A DNA stretch of 14,871 bases, taken from positions 1 through 14,871 of the forward strand of contig NWUY0300097600.1 of the NCBI GenBank assembly GCA_004151065.3, read 5' to 3'. Below are positions 8,752-14,871 of the stretch, piece by piece (position 1 is the stretch's first letter; each line of letters starts with the position of its first letter). A program made the translations under genes and the position numbers. Below the pieces are notes generated by a model, which ran no database searches, had not been told where the DNA came from, and saw only the letters and a program-made list of their open reading frames with translations. Source of the stretch: Larix sibirica (lineage: Eukaryota; Streptophyta; Pinopsida; Pinales; Pinaceae).

Positions 8752-10633
8752 TACTTAGGGTTCGTCTTGAAGCTAAATGATTATCTGAGAAGAGACTGGG
8801 CATGGGTGGTTGGTAAATTTGAGAGAAGACTTCACTTATGGTGCAACAAGTGGCTAACCAGAGGCGAAAGATTGATTCTTTTGAAATCTATCCTTGAAGG
8901 CCTTCCTGTTTATTGGACCTCTCTAGCTTATATTCCAATCGACACCCTGGAACAGATTCAAAAATTGTCCTATCAGTTCCTTTGGAAAGGGTTTACGGAG
9001 GACAAGTCATGTGCTTGAGTGTCATGGGACAAGATTGCTTTTCCCAAGGAACTCGTAGGGTGGGGACTGAAACATTCTCGGTGTTTTTCCAATGCAAATG
9101 ATGCCAAAGGAATCTAGAGAATTATTAGAGGGGAGGACCTGTGGGCCAAAGTGGTTACCAAGAAATACGTTTCTCCTTTAACAATTGAAGAATGGATCAG
9201 GTGCCTAGTTAAACTGACAAGATATGCCTCTTCTATGTGGAAGGCTCTTATTAATGTTTTTGAAGTGATCAGTTCAGGGCTTGAATGGAAGGTGGGAAAC
9301 GGTCAAAAAGTTCATCTCAGACAAGATCCATGGATTGGTTGTTCTACGGCACATAAGCTTCCATACCACTTGATAAATTTTCTCCGCGGCCATGATCTTA
9401 GATTTTTATGTCAAGATGGTGCAGGAATAAACCACAACTTATCTAATCATATTTGGTTAAGGGCTGTGGATTTGAATCTGGTTATGAGGGATAGACAAAT
9501 CTGGGACCATTTCATAAAAGATATACAGGATTCACATATCTATCTATTGGATAAAGAAGATGAATTGGTTTGGTCTAAAAATGACCGTGGAGGTTTTTAT
9601 ACTCCTTGAATGGGATATAGAGCCATCAAAGATGAAGAAGACCATCCACCTCCTTTGTGGTGGAATTTTGTGATATGGAGCATTAAGTATCCTTTGAAAA
9701 TGAAGTTGTTTGTATGGTTGGTTTTACACAAATCCGTGCATGTTTGGGATATTATGATTAAGCGGTTTTGGATTGGACCTAGCAATTGTCCTCTTTGTTT
9801 GAACAACAATGAATCGTTAGAGAACTTGTTCATCCACTGCCCTTATATTATCAATATCTATGATCATGTTTCAAAGGTTAAAGGGATCAACTTCATTTGC
9901 AAGGATCTGTACATTCCGAATGCTTTGCAGTACTAGACCAATAGTAAGGACTATTCATATTTTCTAGCTCTTCCAACTATCAACATCTAGTTCGTGTGGA
10001 TTGCCAGGAATGGGGCAATATTTGATGATTTATATACAACTCCGGAAATATATGGTATCAAAATCTTAACTAGTCTCAGTCTCTTCCCTCGGTTTAAAGC
10101 CCCCACTAGCAGCAGAATTGTGAAGGAAGAAGTCATTGATAGAACTAGATGTTGGGCCTACTTTGACAGAGCTTCTCAGGGGAATCCAAATAAAGGGAAT
10201 CCAAATAAAGGGGGGGTTGGAGGAGTTGTTCACACCTCTGATTTCCACTACTATAAATTTGCAGTTGGTTTGGGATCATGTTCAAACAACATTGTTGAAA
10301 TGGTGGCTTTGAAGCTGACATTATTAACTGCTCTTAATCGTGGCATCCTGAACTTACAAGTGTTTGGAGACTCGCATTTAGTTGAGGAATGGATGAGAAA
10401 GAGAAAACCTCCAAAAAGCTTACATCTCGATTCTCCTTTTTATTTATTATGAGTTGATCAGACTTGTTGACATGTTTTGGAATATTAGCTTCCAACACAT
10501 ATCCAGAGAAAGAAATGCATTAGCCGACCATCTCTCAAAACTAGGCCTTCGGGAACTTGAAGGTATGTGGCATCAATGGGAGCAGGATAATGATAACTTG
10601 ATGGAGCATGACCCTGGCCTTTATTCGGGTTAA
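8752..10633 (+). pseudogene. LINE-B ORF2 C-terminal remnant (RT thumb, zf-RVT, RNase H)
   Basis: One frame can be read from 8752 to about 10450 with stops at 9016, 9115, 9607, 9934 and 9988. A shift near 10440-10450 then moves to the frame that carries QHISRERNALADHLSKLGL and ends with TAA at 10631-10633. Landmarks: RRLHLWCNKWLTRGERLILL and PVYWTSLAYIP (RT thumb), VGWGLKHSRCF, PLKMKLFVWLVLHK and NCPLC with NLFIHC (zf-RVT, where the usual His ligand is Asn at 9823-9825). The RNase H has YFDRASQGNP (usually YFDGAS), NNIVEM, VFGDSHLV and the HxxRxxNxxAD motif; the D, E, D and H positions are all still present. A 15-bp duplication sits in the first RNase H motif. The copy is clearly non-functional. 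Confidence 0.9.
10181..10210 (+). repeat. Perfect 15-bp tandem duplication inside the LINE-B RNase H
   Basis: GGAATCCAAATAAAG occurs at 10181-10195 and again at 10196-10210. It keeps the reading frame and doubles the peptide GNPNK just after the first catalytic Asp (YFDRASQGNPNK). LINE-A has a single GNPGK at the equivalent point, so this is probably replication slippage. Confidence 0.9.
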
Positions 10634-10992
10634 TGTTGGTTAAACTCCAATGTCTTGAAGTTTCTAAAGAGAGCTTTTTTATGACATGATGCTTATATCA
10701 GTTTTTTTAGAACATTTTGGTTTGGATCTCTTTATAGTTAATCTATGGATGACTGTAATTTCCCTTTTAGAGCTAGTATTTTTACTACTCCTGATGTTTG
10801 GTTGTGTATACTTCTTCATTCTGCCATCTTTTTGTTGCTCATATAGTAGGCTTACATATGTTGTTAGTTTGCAATTTACTGTAGCTTTTTATATTCCTTG
10901 TTGAGGAATATAAGGGAAGATGTGACTATTTAGTCTTCATACAAGGTGTTTTATTTCAATTAATAAATGCAAGTTTTTTCTAAGGAAAAAAA
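10634..10992 (+). other. LINE-B 3' UTR and A-tail
   Basis: This is non-coding and T-rich, although it contains a chance open frame of about 70 codons. A small hairpin lies close to the tail: stem GACT (10924-10927) and AGTC (10932-10935) around loop ATTT, extended by GAA/TTC with a bulge. AATAAA at 10962-10967 is a plausible poly(A) signal, 19 bases before the A8 run. The position of the hairpin fits the 3' stem-loop that the RT recognises in some plant L1 elements. Confidence 0.6.
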
Positions 10993-11009
10993 AGTTTGCA
11001 AGGTAACGT
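10993..11009. repeat. Right target-site duplication of LINE-B
   Basis: AGTTTGCAAGGTAACGT directly follows the A-run and pairs with 8732-8748. This copy keeps a CG where the left copy has TG, so it may be closer to the original site at that base. Confidence 0.75.
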
Positions 11010-11561
11010 TGCTTCAAACACTTTGGGCACGCATATTTTATACTTATTATAGTTTAATAACAGAAGTATTATCTAAATTTGCATAACAAAGGAGGAAAAA
11101 GATGACATTATGGAAGCAACATCATCAATTCTCATGTTGTTAATTTGTTACTAAGTCTAATTTTCCAAATACTATGAAGAATGAGAGTGTGTTGAAAGTC
11201 TATAACTCTATATATTTGGGAAATGTATAGACTCCCATATCAAAGTTGTACAAATATGAGGTTATATAAAAACTTACAATTAGACTCCAAATAACTTAAC
11301 ATACAAGCATGTCCAAAATAGATGGAGGGTGGAGTATTCAACTATATGCAAGGCACAAGCACAACAAATGTTAAACTTGGGCAAACTATTTGACTACAAA
11401 CAATGCATGATTACAAAAATGATAAATTTGGCTACTAAAATATAACTAAGAAGTTAACAATAATTGAATTAATTTGTGGACAAAGTAATGAACAAGAAGG
11501 GATGACTCTGGCTAGGGTGTTTTTTCAGGGCACTTTAATCTTATTTTCTCCTTGTTGATCA
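11010..11561. other. AT-rich spacer between LINE-B and LINE-C
   Basis: No gene, RNA gene or clear repeat was recognised on either strand. The last 100 bases or so could belong to the decayed 5' UTR of LINE-C, but the LINE-A monomer blocks (such as ATCGATCGGAT) are not visible. Confidence 0.4.
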
Positions 11562-11719
11562 ATGGAGGGAGTATTGGCTCTCCTTTCTCACGTCCTTTTT
11601 TGCGAGTCGATTTAGTTTTCAATTGTTGCTAGATTGTGCAACAAATAAAGTAAGGGAGCATGACCATGGAGATTGGCATTAATTAATGAAATGTTAGAAT
11701 GGAGTCCCAAAGTTACTAA

Positions 11720-12560
11720 TGAAATTGGTGTTCGACTTAGCATAACCTTTATATATACCCATGATGCTCTAATTAAAAGGTTTAATGGATCGTGGCCATG
11801 AGCTAAGACATTGGAAGGATGCATATTGAATAAACATTGGATCCCATTTCTGAAAGGGTGATTAAATTTTTATTACTATTTAATGGGATTAAAGTCTTTC
11901 ATGTTTTAGTTAATAGAGGACAAAGTTAAAATATTATAAGAGAGCCCTTGGTCCTAAAAATTAATTCCCTATATCTAAATCAATGGTCATTGAAATTTGA
12001 TTTAAATGAAGAAATTTCTACAATCATTCAAGTATGGGTCAATATTTCGTTCATTCCACTAATCTTTAAGGATGAACAAATGATTAAGGAGATTGGAAAC
12101 TTGCTTCAAATCTTATAGACATAATGGATTAAAAAATGAGGAATACATAGACATGGTAGGATTTGTGTGGAAGTTGAACTTGGAAAAGGACTTCCACAAG
12201 CCAATGAACTACATGTGGGGGATTGGATACATCCTCATAAGCTTGACTATGAACAAATTTCCTTAATATACAATTAGTGCCATGAGTATAAGAAGCTTGC
12301 AAAGGACTATCTAAAGAAAACTCCATGGCCCAAAAAAAATTCAACAAAGATAATGAGATTAAAAAAACACCAAACCATAATACCAAAAAAGGAAGCAACT
12401 CAAATCAATTTAGCATATTATGAAAAAGGGGTTCAAGCTTAAGAAAGTGGGGGAAAGGTGGAAACCCATAGGAAAAAATAAAGTCAAGAAGATAAAGTTA
12501 GATATTAACAGGAGGAAGAAATTATTGATTATGAAGGAGACAAGTAAATATGTCTTGCAC
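11720..12560 (+). pseudogene. LINE-C ORF1 remnant (DUF4283-like and broken zinc knuckle)
   Basis: Matches to LINE-A ORF1, in order: DALIKRFNGSWP (LINE-A has ALVGQFTGLWP), LNKHWIPFLKG (HKNWRPLISN), SLYLNQWSLKFDLNEEI (GLYLNKWTPNFDPSEDV), RICVEVELGKGLPQA (ICVEVDLEEGLPEA, 12158-12202) and HKLDYEQISL, followed by a stop and CHEYKKLAKDY at the zinc knuckle, where the last Cys is Tyr. Several frames are needed; one change occurs near 11900. The lysine-rich stretch to about 12420 and an acidic one near 12520-12540 fit the ORF1 tail. It is certainly non-coding today. Confidence 0.75.
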
Positions 12561-12953
12561 TTGGAAACGTGAATGAAGAAAAAGACAAGCAAGCCCAATT
12601 CAAATAGTCTCATCTCCTTGAATTCACATGGAACTATACATTCCTTGGGTAAAATGTCATTATTCTCTCCCTAAAAGAGCAACTCTACAAGTTACTGAAA
12701 AGAGATAGATTTGTGGTTAATATTGATTGAGACCATAATTTGTTAGTTATTGCGATGGCATCACCTCTCTACTTGGACCATGGAAGGTTGACCCCTCCTA
12801 TCTCATAAGGAGGAGGTAAAGGTGTTGAGAAATTATGGGTGTACGGTGTAGAAGGAAGTGTGATAAGTTGAAGTGATGAGAAACAACACTTTGCGACATT
12901 GTCGAACCCCCCCAAGCCTTTGTATTTTGTACAAAATCAAAATCAAATAAATC

Positions 12954-14545
12954 ATGGAACTTATTTCATGGAATCGTAGAGGATTAAGTGGTGTAAATAA
13001 GGAGAATGGCTTAAAGCATTTAACATTAGGACGGTCGATATCATTGGTACAAGAAAGAAAGCTCAATATGGAATCATGTAATATTTGAATAAAATCATCT
13101 AGATGGACAACTAAGGGGTGGTTAAATTTTCTAGGCGTTTTGAGGAGGATTATTAGAATATATTTTATGTCCTCCTTGTAATATATATTGATCATGAGCT
13201 AGTAATCAATCATTGGATGAATCTTTCCTTTACTATACTTCATAAGGGAAAAATTTATAAATTACTAATGTTTGCACCCACATAACTAGATTGGAAAGAG
13301 AAAATGTTGCGACTCCATTGTGGAATCATCATTAGTTATTCATTTAAAAATTGAATATCCGAGAAAGAGAAAAGAAGGCTAGCATATGATCCTAAAAAAA
13401 ATAAAAATTGTCAAAGATACGTCTGATTGAAATATCACTAACTTAGAACCTAGAAAACTAGGTATACTTTTACCAATACAAGGGCTAGACCTAGTTTTAT
13501 GTGAAGAGGCTTGACAAATTTAAATCTATAATTAATTTATCAAATATGGGTTTGTTTCTATCTTTGGTCATCCTCCCCAACTCATCAAATCTTAGCTCAA
13601 TGGTTCTTAAAGTGACATGTTAAAGATTTCACTTTAATTTCATTATAACCTCAATCCTAGTTGATTAAAACATGACGAATATAACAACCCAATTGTCTCA
13701 ATTTGATCTATGCCTCCATTTATATATGTGATGATCTATTGCCTTCAAAAACATAAAATTAAAAGACTAAAGGTCGATATCAAAGCTTTAGTAAGATTTA
13801 ACATTTTCAATTCAACAAATAATAGAAAGTACTACGAAAGTTGTCTAAACAAATTTAGATAAAAATAAAAGATAAAAACCACTAAAGACCTCTTAAAAGA
13901 AGAAATGAGAACTTGCTAACAACCAAGCAAAGCTTGACTAGATAAAGAATCATATTACAGATTAAAATTAAAAAGTCCTTCATTCAAATGAATAAACAGA
14001 AATACAAAACACTTCCACAAAGAAGCCAAGCCAATGTCTTAACAATGTATAGAAAGAGAAACAAACCCCACAAAATTGAAAATAAAAATTAATATATAAA
14101 CATTTTAGAAAGTTACTTTCTGAATTTTAAATAGGCATGCATGGTATTGGAGAAGAACTTAGATCCGTTACTTTTCCATAAATTTTGATAAAACACCAAA
14201 TTTCCAAAAGCATGTAACATTTTACAAGATATCATGGAACATTATCAAACAAATCATTTGAACTACTTGTGAGAAAACCATAATTACAAATAAAATTAGT
14301 AGAAGAATTAAGTCCACGTTTCTCTCCCACTTACCAAGAGATAGAAATGTATAAAATATTACAAGATTCGGGTAAATTTCTCAATGGAATATATCTCGTG
14401 CAATATGTTCTTAAATTGATCGTGGCATGAGATTAAAGGCAATTATCAATAAATAAGTATAAGAAGACTAAGGTAGCTTCATGTCTAGCATATCAATTGT
14501 TTAGAATATAATTATGATCTAGGAAGTAATGCACAAAGGGTATAT
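12954..14545 (+). pseudogene. LINE-C ORF2 remnant: endonuclease and N-terminal half of RT
   Basis: It opens with ATG 12954, MELISWNRRGLSG, the same place and motif as LINE-A ORF2 but with the Trp and the catalytic-type Asn intact; ISLVQERKL follows. Next come LLMFAPT then WKEKML (about 13266-13310), RYTFTNTRARPS (about 13450-13490), ILPNSSN near 13570, then NRNTKHFHKEA (about 13997-14029; LINE-A has DRNTSFFHKQT). RT pieces are YKISWNIIKQ, RRIKSTFLSHLPRDRNV with ITRFG after it (about 14300-14373), MRLKAIINK, and a stretch matching DQGGFVSGRQIVDNIIM-type RT sequence at 14466-14516. At least a dozen stops and several frame changes are present, and the RT catalytic motifs are not reached. Confidence 0.75.
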
Positions 14546-14559
14546 AAGTAATCTATGGT

Positions 14560-14828
14560 GGTTTCCTTACTCAGTGGTTAGTTGACAATATTATTCATAG
14601 CTTCAAGAGGTATTATGCCTGAATATTCATCACAACATCATGGTTGAAGTTTTACGTAGAGGCTTATAAACTAAAAGATCTAAGAGTTATTAATAAAAAA
14701 TATCATTTTCCACTGAGTAACTATCAATTAACTATCCAATAAGTCTTATTCAAAGAAGATGACCTTATATATCAACAAAGAGCTCCTAAGTATCTTCCAA
14801 GCAGGGGGGTCAGGGTAGGACCCTAACA
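14560..14828 (-). mobile_element. Putative LTR of a Ty3/gypsy-like element inserted in LINE-C
   Basis: Read on the minus strand, a sequence starting TGTTAGGGTCC at 14828 lies two bases after a purine run, as a 3' LTR should after its polypurine tract. It ends where LINE-C RT similarity resumes, giving about 270 bp; a terminal CA could be the one in GGAAACCA or GGAAACCACCA near 14556-14566. A TATATAAG word (minus strand, about 14764-14771) is a plausible LTR TATA box. The second LTR and the duplicated target are outside the window, so the boundaries are inferred. Confidence 0.5.
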
Positions 14829-14869
14829 TGCCCTCCTCCTTCGAAAGCAACTTTGTCCTCTAGGCTGGA
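14810..14869 (-). pseudogene. C-terminal tip of a Ty3/gypsy-like pol (partial)
   Basis: The minus-strand frame from 14869 reads SSLEDKVAFEGGGHVRVLP and stops with TGA at 14812-14810, so the frame runs about 16 bases into the presumed LTR. A tail of the type LEDKV-x-GGG is common at the end of pol in plant Ty3/gypsy elements, just after the integrase and chromodomain region. Only about 19 codons are visible, so whether the element is intact is unknown. Confidence 0.45.
14831..14840 (-). other. Putative polypurine tract
   Basis: AGGAGGAGGG on the minus strand, followed by CA and then TGTTAGGG. This arrangement is typical of the plus-strand primer site of LTR retrotransposons. The tract also encodes part of the pol tail. 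Confidence 0.5.
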
Positions 14870-14871
14870 TA

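Larger units (their letters stand above)
8749..10992 (+). mobile_element. LINE-B: 5'-truncated plant L1-clade LINE with RNase H
   Basis: Homology starts abruptly inside ORF2 (YLGFVLKLNDYL, from 8752), just after the RT catalytic core. It runs through the thumb region, zf-RVT finger and RNase H to a 3' UTR with an AATAAA word and an A8 run (10986-10993). The 17-bp duplications at 8732 and 10993 bound it. Its protein differs throughout from LINE-A (for example HYYKFAVGLGSCSNN against YKYAWGLGHTTNN), so it is a separate lineage. Loss of the 5' end is the usual result of incomplete reverse transcription in L1-type elements; no ORF1, endonuclease or RT core remains. Confidence 0.9.
11562..14559 (+). 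mobile_element. LINE-C: old, heavily decayed relative of LINE-A
   Basis: ORF1, endonuclease, linker and the first half of the RT can be followed in the same order and strand as LINE-A, but with a stop every few codons and frequent frame changes. The left limit is an ATGGAGG-like start at 11562 that vaguely matches LINE-A ORF1 (MED...); clear protein similarity begins only at about 11720. On the right, similarity ends near 14540-14559, inside the RT, where a minus-strand LTR-like sequence starts. The rest of this LINE may lie beyond the window, on the other side of that insertion. It has lost more C and G than LINE-A and so looks older. Confidence 0.8.

Noticed and set aside
10686-10904. Plus-strand hydrophobic open frame of 72 codons, membrane-protein-like
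   Set aside because: It lies in the T-rich 3' UTR of LINE-B; T-rich codons give Phe and Leu automatically.
12833-13195. Minus-strand open frame of 120 codons
   Set aside because: It is antisense to the decayed LINE-C endonuclease start and has no known motif.
14567-14720. Perfect 11-bp inverted repeat TTACTCAGTGG / CCACTGAGTAA, 132 bp apart
   Set aside because: Both arms lie inside the presumed LTR and do not coincide with element ends; it is noted only as a possible LTR-internal structure.
1-14871. tRNA, rRNA, CRISPR arrays, bacterial operons or a novel defence-type system
   Set aside because: No cloverleaf-like segment, regular spacer array or gene cluster was seen. The content is a plant gene fragment plus retrotransposons.

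Overview
The window looks like nuclear DNA of a land plant. It is AT-rich, with the 5' end of one host gene on the minus strand (a split gene with GT-AG introns and a chloroplast-type N terminus) beside a graveyard of plant L1-clade LINE retrotransposons, and it ends at the edge of what appears to be an LTR retrotransposon. LINEs ending in an RNase H domain are characteristic of land plants. The sequence does not fix the species; short and long introns mixed with old LINEs would suit a gymnosperm or another large plant genome, but that is only a guess.

Layout. Positions 1-1076 hold no recognisable gene; they are probably intron 2 of the host gene plus AT-rich DNA, and contain a 43-bp-period direct repeat at 850-926. 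Positions 1077-1551 (minus) are exons 1 and 2 of a gene whose exon 2 peptide resembles Ycf3-interacting protein 1 (Y3IP1, a thylakoid photosystem I assembly factor). The remaining exons are not in the window. About 380 bp upstream of its start codon, and pointing away from it, lies LINE-A (about 1930-8441, plus strand). It is near full length: a repeated CG-rich 5' UTR, ORF1 (DUF4283-like), ORF2 (endonuclease, reverse transcriptase, zf-RVT, RNase H) and a 3' UTR. Many stops, about four ORF2 frameshifts and an altered RT active site make it dead. LINE-B (8749-10992, plus) is a 5'-truncated LINE of another lineage, bounded by a 17-bp target-site duplication and a short poly(A). LINE-C (about 11560-14559, plus) is a much older relative of LINE-A in which ORF1, endonuclease and half of the RT can be followed through many stops. 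At its right edge the RT homology stops where a minus-strand sequence begins that looks like the 3' LTR, polypurine tract and last pol codons of a Ty3/gypsy-type element (about 14560-14871).

No novel multi-gene system is visible. The host gene and the transposons are not functionally linked, except that LINE-A's 5' UTR sits back to back with the host promoter. The points worth following are the two-copy 5' UTR repeat of LINE-A, the clean target-site duplication of LINE-B, the nested LTR insertion into LINE-C, the two RNase H-bearing LINE lineages, and the pattern of CG/CHG-type nonsense changes.
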